A stretch of 64,000 bases of DNA from Corythucha ciliata (lineage: Eukaryota; Arthropoda; Insecta; Hemiptera; Tingidae). The number at the start of each line of letters is the position of its first letter. Position 1 is the first letter of the stretch. A program made the position numbers and the translations under genes. The stretch covers positions 54,351,952 to 54,415,951 of the forward strand of contig CM075941.1 in assembly GCA_038030265.1 (NCBI GenBank). The letters run 5' to 3'. This document shows, in pieces, positions 13,801 through 22,992 of the stretch. Below the pieces are notes generated by a model. The model was not told where the DNA came from. It worked only from the letters and a program-made list of their open reading frames with translations, and did not search any database.

Positions 13801-14434
13801 AAGAAAAATGACAGATTTTGAACAAAAATGGCCGATTTTTATTTAATTTTCTGATTTCGTAGATAACAGCTATAATACCTGATTTTTTTCCTTCAAAAAA
13901 TGGGTTGGGGAGGAATGGTTAACTTTGTACATAGAATTGCTGATTAAGAGCGAAAATGGCTGATTTTCCGATACAAGTTACTTAGCTGTAGCTATGAATT
14001 ACAGTTTTTTCTCAGTTTGAGCCACGAACTTGCCTTCAGAAGCCGAAAATTGTCGTTTCCATACTTCTAGCCTATTATTAGCTCTTTTCCAAAATGCGAC
14101 GGAGATTTTTTCTAGTGAATTCCTTGATATTGGGGTGGGGGATTCTGTTTTTATTTTCCTAAAAAAAACTTAAATACTTATTCAATTTGATTATAATAAA
14201 AGGCTTTATGAGGTCGGCGTGTTGAGTCGACGAAATGTCGCGATGGAATGAGTTCGGAGCTGGCACGCACTTTTTAAAAATATTTTATTTTTAGGGTTTT
14301 GGCTTGTTGCTTCTTCTACTTCTTTTTCAAAAAGAAACAACAAGCCAAACTCCTAAAAATTCAATTCTAAACAAGTGTAGCTTAAAAATTGATAATATTA
14401 ATGAAAATTTTTTTTTTTTTTTTTTTTTTTACAG
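10857..14434. repeat. Intergenic region with degenerate tandem repeats
   Basis: No gene recognised. 11400-11465 has an AACCACAAAGCTTC-like phrase. 11990-12540 is an array of roughly 30-bp units resembling GAAATTGGTTTTTGAAGAG with GCCAAA, seen in the opposite orientation at 55400-56290. 13140-13290 carries units like GGTCGATTTAGCCATTTTTA, also at 43560-43920. 13750-14060 carries GAAAAATTGCTGATTT-like units and ends in the phrase GTTTGAGCCACGAACTTGCC, which recurs near 42940, 43125 and 54530. An open frame at 13431-13754 is judged spurious. Confidence 0.5.
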
Positions 14435-14453
14435 AAGGTCCATCCCTCCACCG
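14435..14453 (+). other. Possible 19-nt micro-exon
   Basis: A long T tract ending in ACAG at 14431-14434 is followed by 19 bases (AAGGTCCATCCCTCCACCG) and then a strong donor, GTGAGTA. On the plus strand this has the form of a very short internal exon upstream of the small heat-shock gene. It could be a 5' UTR or coding micro-exon. No upstream exon was found. Confidence 0.3.
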
Positions 14454-14985
14454 GTGAGTACCTAATATACTTCTCTCTTCTTGCATGACTGTACCTGTTA
14501 TTTGTCACTACATATATTCCTTAAGCTAGGTTACCATTTTGTTTGTGGGGAATGGAAATTACAGTCTGGGGGCGAGAAAATTCGCTATAGCGCGGTCTAA
14601 TGCTCATCACTCCAGGCAAAAAAAACAATTTTATACACCAATTATTTTATTATTGCTGTGACGGTCTTTGTTTTTAGGGTGACGTATCACGGTTTAGTCT
14701 ATTAACAGGTAGTTTTTAGGCCGTTTTGGTTAAAAAATTCGATCAACATGTGGGTAACAATCGTCGTCAGATTTTGAATCCCCCCTCCCCCCTTATCAGT
14801 TAGTTGCCTACAGCATCTCTACAGTAACCCAACCCTGCATATTTGTCTGCAACCCCCCCCCCCTGTTTTTTTTTTTTTTTTTTTTTTTTTCACGTCATGA
14901 TCGCGGTGAGTAATTTCTGGCAGTTTAATTCGCGGAAATCGTCTACATATGATCACAACGTTGTCACCAATGGCCACAAATAACA

Positions 14986-15838
14986 ATGAACCAGGCAAAC
15001 AAGAATAAAAAATCTCTTTTAAGCGTGTCACTGTCACGAGTCCACGACGAGTGGACTTTCGAGGAAAGAGTGAACGTAAAACGCTACCACCCGAAAGATG
15101 TCAAAGTCAGATTCGAAAAGGGCAGTTTGGTCGCCATTGAAGGCGTCGATCGACAGTCCAAGAAGCGATTCACCAAACGCTTTCTCGTACCGTCCACCAT
15201 CGATCCGCGCGAAGTATCGGTTATGCTTAATCGCGAAGGACTCATTACTTTTCGCGCACCGTACAACGTAAGTTACCGTAGCGACTTTATTTAGAAAAAA
15301 ACAAAACAAAAAAATAACAGCTGAGACAAAAGCAAAATTACACGAATCGCGGAGTTTCATTTTTGTCGACGATAAAATGCCCGTTCACAACGCACGCGCC
15401 AGGGCAAGCGCTCCAACATATCACGAGGAATGGACCTTGGACGTGCCTCTCGACTTGAAACACTACCGTCTGAGTGAAATCAAAGCGTTTCTGAGTGACA
15501 CTCATTTGATACTCAAAGGGCGACACGAAGAGGGACTAAAGGACGGTGTCGTCATTTGCAACGAGTTCACAAATCGGTACAAAAAACCGTCGAACGTTGA
15601 TCCGAATCAAATAAAAACTCGGATCACGCTCGATGGTGTTTTTAAAGCGCGAGCATCGTTGACCGTGAGTGTTCTCTGTACCTATCTATCACCGTCGGGA
15701 GCTTGATCGGGAGATTCATTATTTTATAGTCTAAACGTGAATTTCTAACCCCCCCGCTGCGGGGTTATCAATTTTTTATAGGTCGACCCGGTCACAATAA
15801 GAGAGCCCATTGAGATTCCCATCAGACTAACGCAATAA
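14986..15838 (+). CDS. Small heat-shock protein with two alpha-crystallin domains
   Basis: Three exons, 14986-15267, 15326-15664 and 15782-15838, all in phase 0, give 225 residues. The first alpha-crystallin-like domain spans about residues 18-93 (DEWTFEERVNVKRYHPKDV, then LVAIEGVDRQSKKRFTKRF and VMLNREGLITFRAPY). The second starts near residue 125 with EEWTLDVPLDLKHY and continues with LILKGRHEE, CNEFTNRYKKPSNVDP and TLDGVFKARASL. The C-terminal EPIEIPIRL resembles the I-x-I tail of the family. Such proteins act as ATP-independent holdases for unfolding proteins. Two domains in one chain is unusual; most animal sHSPs have one. The exon 2 acceptor was chosen at CTGAG|ACA because it keeps the frame. 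An in-frame TGA precedes the chosen ATG. The gene is convergent with the gephyrin gene, 115 bp between stop codons. Confidence 0.8.
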
Positions 15839-15953
15839 AACGGAAAAAAGTCGGACAGACACGCCGCAAAAGACCGAAAAATGAAATAAAATTCTATTTG
15901 GCGGTACCAAAAAAAAGTTGTTCCTTGTCCAACTAACTATATACGAAAACAAA

Positions 15954-18748
15954 TCAGATCTTACGCACTACGAGAGCTTCGACGACATCACCCGCCGACA
16001 CTCGGTGTTTGTCTTCGGTTTTTGACGGAATCAGTAGGAGGCAGTTTGCGTCTCGCCAGCTCATTAGTCGGCTGCTTAGTTGAACGCCTTGTATACAATA
16101 GAAAATTTTCGTTAAAAGTTGCTTTGAAGGGTGGGCGTGGAAGAGGAAATTCATCACCGGTCGATAGAGCCCTGGGTAGGCCGTCGGGATAGCCCCACTT
16201 GAGTATAGCTCGCCTGTACTCGGGTCTTAAGTCCAGTTCGACGGTAAAGTCGATCTTAAAAAAAATAAATAAATAAATTAAATAAAATAAAAAAAAAGTC
16301 AATAGGCGAAAAAGTGGTATTAGAATTGTTTCTAACAATAGCAGTTATTGAAGTCGGGAAAGGATTGTTGTAGCCGGCTAGACGTTTGAGTAGAGGAATG
16401 ACCATAATGTGACACATGACGGTCGCTGAAACCGGATTCCCGGGAAGGCAGAAAATGTACTTTTTACAGCCCTGAGTCGGATAGTCAAGAGTGGCGAATG
16501 TCGTGGGTTTCCTGTCACAAAAAATGCTCCGTCAAATTAGCGTGTATTTGCGAAATATTTTTAAAAAACGCACCCGGGCTTCATGTTGACACGTCCAAAG
16601 TGAATGGTCGCCCCTAAATCTTGGGCGAGGACAGCTTTCAAATAGTCACGTTCGCCCATTGACACGCTTCCAGTTGTCACGACGACATCCGCCGTATTCA
16701 GGCATCGTACCAAAGCTCGATAGAGCTCCTCCGGACTAAATGATAAGAAATTAGACGATTGGTGGGAGGCGTAAGGCGTGGGGTTGACTAACGTGTCTCT
16801 CGCTATACCCATGGAACAACTCTTGAAACCATTTTCCTTCAGCAGGGCTATCAGCGTTGGCATGTTCGAGTCTCGAACGCAGCCATCGGGCAGTGGTTGC
16901 CCCGGTGGAGTGAGCTCGTTACCCGTGGACAGAATGGCCACTTTGGGTTTTCTGAGATTTGAAGTCGTGTCAATAGACATCAATATCGCGAAATATTCTG
17001 CGTGGTTTTACCTGTACACGGTGATGGACGTTACACCCGCAGCTGCAATGAGCCCAACTTCGGCGCTGCTCAAAAGACTTCCCGCTGGTAGGATGAGCTC
17101 TCCGAGAGCGATGTCGGATCCGATTTCCCTGCAAAGTCAATTTTTAAATATTTTACCTTTCGAATAATCGAAAAAAAAAAAAATGTACCGAATGTCAGTT
17201 CCCGCGGGAGGGCATTCACCGAGCGTAACTTCGATCGTCAATTCATTACCCTCCTCGTCCGCCGACACCAGTTTCGTGTCTTCGACTTGAATGACAGCCG
17301 TCGCCGTCAGTGGAACGGGCGAACCCGTACTAACACGCATGCAACTGTCTCCTTTGAGATTTACATTTTTCGGGTCTGAACCAGCTATGAACGAACCAAT
17401 TACCGAGTAAACACCAGTCTGAGACCACTGCTTAATGGCGTAGCCATCCTTGATGGAAGCCCGAAATGGAGGCAGCGCCTCCTGGGCCGTGACTTCCTCG
17501 CAGGTCACGTGTCCAATGGCATCCCTGTTCGTGTAAAACGTCCGGAATAATTCCAGGAGAATTAAAATATTAAACGTCTTACAGTAGGGGCACAACCATC
17601 GGCGGATTTCGACTCGAAGAGTCCATAACGAGATTCGTAGCGCTTTTCATATCAATCATAGGCCACGCAGATTGCCTCGCTCTTTCCGACGGTTTAATTT
17701 TAACCTAAAAAAATGCTGCAGGCTGTAGTATAGTTACACCCGAAAGATTTCCGTGGATACGCCATTGTTTATTTATTCCGTTTTACGGCCTGTTTATAAA
17801 GGCGAAGAGCCTGAGCCTGCGGTAGGCGTTGGTGGGTGATCCAGTGAAAGGAGAAGAGGAGTGTGGTGTGGCTGGAGGTGTAGGGAGAAGGAGAATGCTG
17901 TACTGTATGATGAAGAAGGAGGGGGGTTTCAGTAAAATGCGCATAGTCAAATCGCCAGCGAGACTTCTAAACTCTGAAAAATGTACCTAGCTATAACGAA
18001 ACTACGGACGTATCCACGTCAAAAATCAGCAAGCTTTGTTTATTAGGGCGAACTCTTCAATCATATTGCACTAACCTTGCTTAATGGCAGCTCATTTGTG
18101 TCCACGTGTGCCGACGTCGATTGCATTCCTCCAGTGTCCGAGCGCGATACCACGTGTTGCCTCAACAGGACGACAGCGTGCGGTAAACACGGAGCGATTA
18201 TGTCTAAACACTGCTGACAGCCCTTCTCACTACCGGGCAGGTTGACGATCAGCGTTTTGTTTCTGATGCCGGCAACGCTCCTGTGCGAGATAGCAACACA
18301 AAAATTAAGAATTTGGTCGAATTCACTTTTTCCCTTAGAGAGGGGGAGGGGGGTAACCTCGAAAGCATCGCCATTTTGGTTATTTCGAGACTTGTCATCG
18401 TCATCGCGGTGGTAATGGCTGGACATAGTCGATCCACCACTTTCATCGTTGCTTCTGGCGTGACGTCCCTCGGCGCGAATCCAGTGCCTCCAACGGTTAG
18501 AATGACGTCAATTAGGCTCTCGGGTGAGCTGCAGCGTACGAGTACTTCCTGTCCAGAAGAAAACGCAAAAATGTAACTCGTATGGGCATACAGAGTGAAG
18601 TGTTATACCTGAATAGCGGACACATCATCAGGCACAACCTCATACTCAGCGTCGACTCCATTAAAATGCGCGTCGTACTTATTCAAAGACCCTCTGAGCG
18701 AGAGTCCACTCAAGTCTTTGCATTCTCCGCTCGAACATCGGTCGCTAA
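15954..18748 (-). CDS. GPHN: Gephyrin/cinnamon, molybdenum cofactor synthesis (5' exon missing)
   Basis: Eleven exons: 18609-18748, 18358-18548, 18076-18280, 17583-17704, 17189-17524, 17012-17128, 16793-16951, 16574-16735, 16337-16511, 16158-16254 and 15954-16087. They join in phase to about 612 codons. The N-terminal MogA-like domain starts inside [15 protein letters not shown] and has [16 protein letters not shown] and [14 protein letters not shown]; it adenylates molybdopterin. After a short linker the MoeA-like domain follows: [62 protein letters not shown] and the C-terminal [17 protein letters not shown]. This half inserts molybdate. The domain order and short linker match insect cinnamon more than vertebrate gephyrin. 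The usual GGVSMG loop reads GSVSMG. The first exon (about 10-20 residues ending in phase 1) was not found. The 57-nt intron at 16736-16792 has no in-frame stop. Confidence 0.93.
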
Positions 18749-20150
18749 CTGAAGAAGAAAAACAATGAATGCTTTTTTGGCATCAATGTCACTTAAGACT
18801 CAGAACAGCGCCCAACTTTCTAAGGCTCAAAATCAGCGATTTAGGTCAAAAACACCAGAACCGATCTTTCTGGGGTGTGGTTGGGTCTTCAACCTCCATC
18901 CAACGAAATTGCCGCCATCGCCCACCCACCCCACTTACTGAACCAAGAACTTTGAGGCGATGGACTCAAAATCCCTCAACGCACAAGGGCGTAGCCATTT
19001 GATAGCAACCTCAAAGAAGTTGCCCCCCCCCCCACAAATTAGCCCCTCGCGCCCGCAATGGTACCAAACGTGCACCACCAAACTTAAATAGTGCGCACGC
19101 CACCAAGTCGAAAAAAACGCAATTTTCATTATGGGGGGCTAACTTATTCTTGCCAGCCCCCCTCTTCAGAATTTCCTAAGTTTGACTAAGTCAATCGAAG
19201 GCACCCGACGTGCACCACCACATTTATCAGGTGCACCACCTTGAGAAGAGCTGAAAAACAGGGGGGGGGGTAGCTCCCCTTAAATTGCGTAAAATAAGCA
19301 ATAAAAAGGGGGTGGTCAGGTTGCAATAATTAGGGTAGATGCTTTTTTGGTTTCGAGTTGTCTGATGGTATGACGTGTACAAATTTTTAACCTCGATAAA
19401 CATCGGGATCACCCTTAAATTATAGAAAAACTGCGACATTTTTTAACTTTTTGTGATTTTTGGCACTTTTTCGCTAAACCAGCCTGTTTTTGGCTACGAA
19501 GTAACTTTTTAAAATAGGTAACATATCCAAAATGATTCCAAAGCGGGATTCGGAAGTATCGCAGTTTCCAAGGTAAAGCTCGTCAAATTTATCTTAAGAG
19601 CGTAAGGACCAGAAAGTCAGCTAGTTCCCAAGAGGCTTTATCATCAAAGGATTTGGCCTCGATTCAGTGGCGCAACAAGATTACCACGACCCCCCCCCCC
19701 CCACACGAGCTGGGCCACCGCCATCCATTTAGGGCACACAAATTTAGTAGCTTAACTCCATCATCTTTTCACGGTTCTTCCACCACTTCGGGCATCCTAT
19801 GAACCTTGCAAGCTGTAGGAACAGCACACGCTTTTAGAGCTGTAGGTCCGATTGGTTCACAAGTGCCATGCAAGTTAGTTTTCTGCCATCGAACTACTAT
19901 AAAAAATCGCCCAATTTACTACAAATCTCACAATGTAGCTCCTGAGGCTAGCGGGTACATGCCTGATGCAATGCTTTGTGCTCTGGAAGTCAAGTACAAT
20001 TGTTTAATTTGTAAAGGAAATACAAAATCGGATTAATCGAAACACTAAGTAAAAAAAGGACTTCGAAACAAAAATTATAACTTCTTACTGAGGAAAAAAA
20101 TATTAGGAACACTCAAGACAAAAAAACTTGGTGGTTCAAGTCTGAAAATA
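18749..20150. other. Region upstream of gephyrin exons, repeat-bearing
   Basis: The missing first gephyrin exon should lie on the minus strand here or beyond, but no good candidate was seen. About 19330-19500 is the reverse-complement copy of the repeat at 2004-2140. The phrase GTGCACCACC occurs near 19070, 19212 and 19231. Long C or G runs occur at 19022, 19261 and 19690. No other gene is supported. Confidence 0.4.
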
Positions 20151-20987
20151 TTAGTAGCATACGCTGTGGACGAAGCCACGGCCACCACGTTTGCCTTTCT
20201 GCCGGCCAAAGTAGTTGCTGGCACCGCGAGGATGATGCTGAGGCTGAGCCGGCGGAATCGGACTGTAGTGATGATGATGAAAATTAGCGCCGGGGGCAGC
20301 CCTGGGTGGGCAACATGAAGTAAATTGGTTCACGGGCGAGTGGAACGAGCAACGATTAACCTGAGTCGAATGATTCGGGCAAACTGTTGTTTCGCAACCG
20401 CAACCGTGGGCGGTGGAACACCCGGCACAGGAGCAGGTTTGCGGCGGCGGCGATACGTGATACTGATGAGGAGCCGGTTGTTGTCCGCCTCCGGCTGAAC
20501 AGCCGTGATGACCACCGCATGACGACCTCGACGAGCAACAGAGTGGGGCCGACTTTAGTGGAGTCGAAGCCGCCGGCGGTTGATGACCACCACCGTAACT
20601 AGAGCAGGACGAGCACAAACAGTGACCGCCGTCATCCTCCTCGTAGTCGTTGTTTTTGCCGAATGCGGACCGAGCGGCTCGCCGTGTGCCTCGCTTGTGG
20701 GAATTCTGACGACCAAAACGGAAGTAAAATGGGCGATCCTTGTGATGTTGATGCTTATTCTTTTTAAACGGATCTCCTGGCGGAATCCGCACGGTTGTTA
20801 TGACGGCCTGGCTAGTTGACTCCCCGTCACCGGATTTCCTCGGCGTCTCAGTGTCTGTGTCTGACCGTGTCAATGGAGGGACGGCTGACGTGCTCGGCTT
20901 TATTTTACTCGAGCTCGCCGCATTTTTACGCGCAATAATTTCGTCCAGTGACATCGTCATAAATTCCGAATTTCTCGCTTTGATCAT
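20151..20987 (-). CDS. Intronless Cys/His/Gly-rich protein with UAP56-binding-like motif
   Basis: A single open frame of 278 residues. Near the N-terminus, residues 12-18 (MSLDEII, followed by ARKN) match the short helix by which mRNA export adaptors such as ALYREF, UIF/FYTTD1 and CHTOP bind the helicase UAP56/DDX39B. Residues about 75-115 are basic (HKDRPFYFRFGRQNSHKRG, then TRRAAR). The middle (about 125-235) is rich in Cys, His, Gly and Pro with repeated CxxC-like spacing (CLCSSCSS, CSCAGCSTAHGCGC), with no clear zinc-finger family. The C-terminus is an RGG-like RQKGKRGGRGF. A role in nuclear RNA export is inferred from the motif only. A donor-like CAGTAAGT lies just upstream of the ATG, so a 5' UTR intron is possible. 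Codon use and an intact frame favour a real gene. Confidence 0.55.
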   Translation of the reverse strand: MIKARNSEFMTMSLDEIIARKNAASSSKIKPSTSAVPPLTRSDTDTETPRKSGDGESTSQAVITTVRIPPGDPFKKNKHQHHKDRPFYFRFGRQNSHKRGTRRAARSAFGKNNDYEEDDGGHCLCSSCSSYGGGHQPPAASTPLKSAPLCCSSRSSCGGHHGCSAGGGQQPAPHQYHVSPPPQTCSCAGCSTAHGCGCETTVCPNHSTQVNRCSFHSPVNQFTSCCPPRAAPGANFHHHHYSPIPPAQPQHHPRGASNYFGRQKGKRGGRGFVHSVCY

Positions 20988-22240
20988 CTTCGCGAAGACA
21001 AAAAAAGTCCAAATAACTTACTGCGAATTCAAGCGAGTAGTAAAAAAAAAAACTGTTCACCTTTACACCTCGCAAATAGAAAATGAACACTGCGTGCACT
21101 CAATATTTGAAACCCTCACGTCCGAAAAAGTCACGTGCACATGCCTCGCCGTTTTCCGGATTTTATTCGATTCGAAAAGAACAAGCGAAGCCTCCAACTC
21201 TACTCGACTCGAAGATCACACTTTCGGTTTAGGTGCCGCACACTAGCAGCTACGACACGACCCCCTCGCCCTGCCCGGCGCTTAATAATTGCTCTTAAAT
21301 GAAATCGTCCAATCCGAGCGTTTTTCTTCGCGTTCTACTTCTCAAAAAGGGGTGGAGAAAAAAGTTGAACGCAGTGGGATGATGAAGCGGAAGGGGCCAT
21401 TTATGCGGTTCTCACTTCTCAGGTCATAAGCACTTTTGTCCTATCAACTTGAAGGGGGAGGATGCCTAGTCAGCTCCATAATGACCCACGCACATCTCAG
21501 GATTGGATGAGGAGAGGAGACTTTACACTTTTTATATTTTTTCCAAGTGAAATAGCAAGAAAGACGAAAGTGAGAATTCGGTCCTCCCCTACCCCTACCA
21601 ATGGTGTAATTTTGTAATATTGGGTGGTGCATATAGGTTTTTTTTAGGACAGAAGGATTTCCATTAGGAATTACATACACCCCCAGCCTAGAAACTGGTG
21701 TCCGTGTAACCCTTCAACTGGCCTCGGAGAACAACACTACAGCCAATTAATACCAAACCAAACTAAGCTTATGTGTTCGTATGAAATTTTATCCGTAGGA
21801 ACTCTTGTTTGGGGGAAAAAATAAGCGAACTATTTGGTCCTTCAATCAAGGCTAAATGCTTTGACTAAAAAAAAAAATGTTCGAGAAACTTCAGTTTGTC
21901 CCTCCCATTCCAGCTTTTTTTTCCTTGAAGTGCGCGTGATTTTTAGCGAATAAAAGCCGACAAAGGGGTGATTTTTAGGGTATTTTACTCCTTTCCCGGC
22001 AAGAAGGCAACTTCTGATGAGGTGAGGGCCGGCCCTCAGAGCCTAAAATGGAACGTTTTGCTTTGTCAATGGGTTTGAACGACTTTTCTTGACTCCGGTG
22101 TATTCGAGGTGTCCATGTGACCTGATGTTCTTAGGGGAAGTTTATGGGTAAGTCTTCGAAGTGCCACTAAAATGGAGGAAAAGCGAAAAGCGTAAAGCGC
22201 GGTTTCTAAACCCGGCTAGGGTGACAAATTTATATACTTT
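20988..22240. other. Upstream region of the UBM-like gene and intergenic DNA
   Basis: About 20988-21300 probably contains the 5' leader and promoter of the minus-strand gene at 20151-20987. It is richer in CpG than the flanking DNA. 21300-22240 shows no convincing exon, RNA gene or bounded element. Confidence 0.35.
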
Positions 22241-22803
22241 CCCCGGACTAGTGTTGTCGGAATATTTCGGTTAGTCGACTATCGACTAGTCGACGAATTC
22301 AAAATGGCTCGACTTTGACTAGTCGATTCCATTAGTCGATTAAAGTCGACTAATACAACTTTTCACGAATATCATTATAATGGTTGGCAACAACAAGTAA
22401 TGAGCAACCTAGTGAGGGCATAACGTAGATTTTGAGAAGAACCCTCATACATCAGCCCTCCTACACTGCAAGTAACATATGAGGTCTTTTCGGGCGACCT
22501 ACAGAAGCTACGAAAGTTACAAATCTGTAAGTTGTTTGTATAGCAACATGTGTTCAATTGGTTTAAAAGCCACACAACTCGCAAAATTTTTAACTTTTGC
22601 AAGTTGTGCAGGGGGCCTGTTCTATAACTTTTGACTGTCACTATCACTGTCTCTTTCCACCCGTTCTCCCCATCAACATGTGATTTAATTCGGGTCGGAC
22701 GGGTGGAAAAGATATTCCTAGGAACACTATGAAATTTTGCAGAACAGGCCCCCTGCTTTTAAACCAATTGAACACCGATGGGTCCTAAGATTTCAAAGTT
22801 TGG

Positions 22804-22834
<31 letters not shown>

Positions 22835-22992
22835 GCTAAAACCGCGCTCTGCGACAAGTCGACTAGTCGATGACAAAAGTCGACTAGGTAGACTAGTAGC
22901 ACTTGCTAGGTCGACTTCAAAAAAGTCGACTAATGAAGATCGATGGTCGACTAGTCGATTAAGTCGACTAAACCGACATCACTACCCCGGAC
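22241..22992. mobile_element. hAT-type non-autonomous transposon with 8-bp target duplication
   Basis: The element runs from 22249 to 22984 (736 bp). It is bounded by the inverted ends TAGTGTTGTCGG and CCGACATCACTA (one mismatch) and flanked by a perfect 8-bp direct repeat CCCCGGAC at 22241-22248 and 22985-22992. An 8-bp duplication with such ends is characteristic of the hAT superfamily. Both subterminal regions are packed with the palindromic motif GTCGACTAGTCGA. Inside is a second nested inverted repeat: GTTCAATTGGTTTAAAAGC (22551-22569) pairs with its complement at 22756-22774, and GCAGGGGGCCTGTTCT pairs with AGAACAGGCCCCCTGC. No transposase frame is present. An A29 run interrupts the right half. 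Confidence 0.85.
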
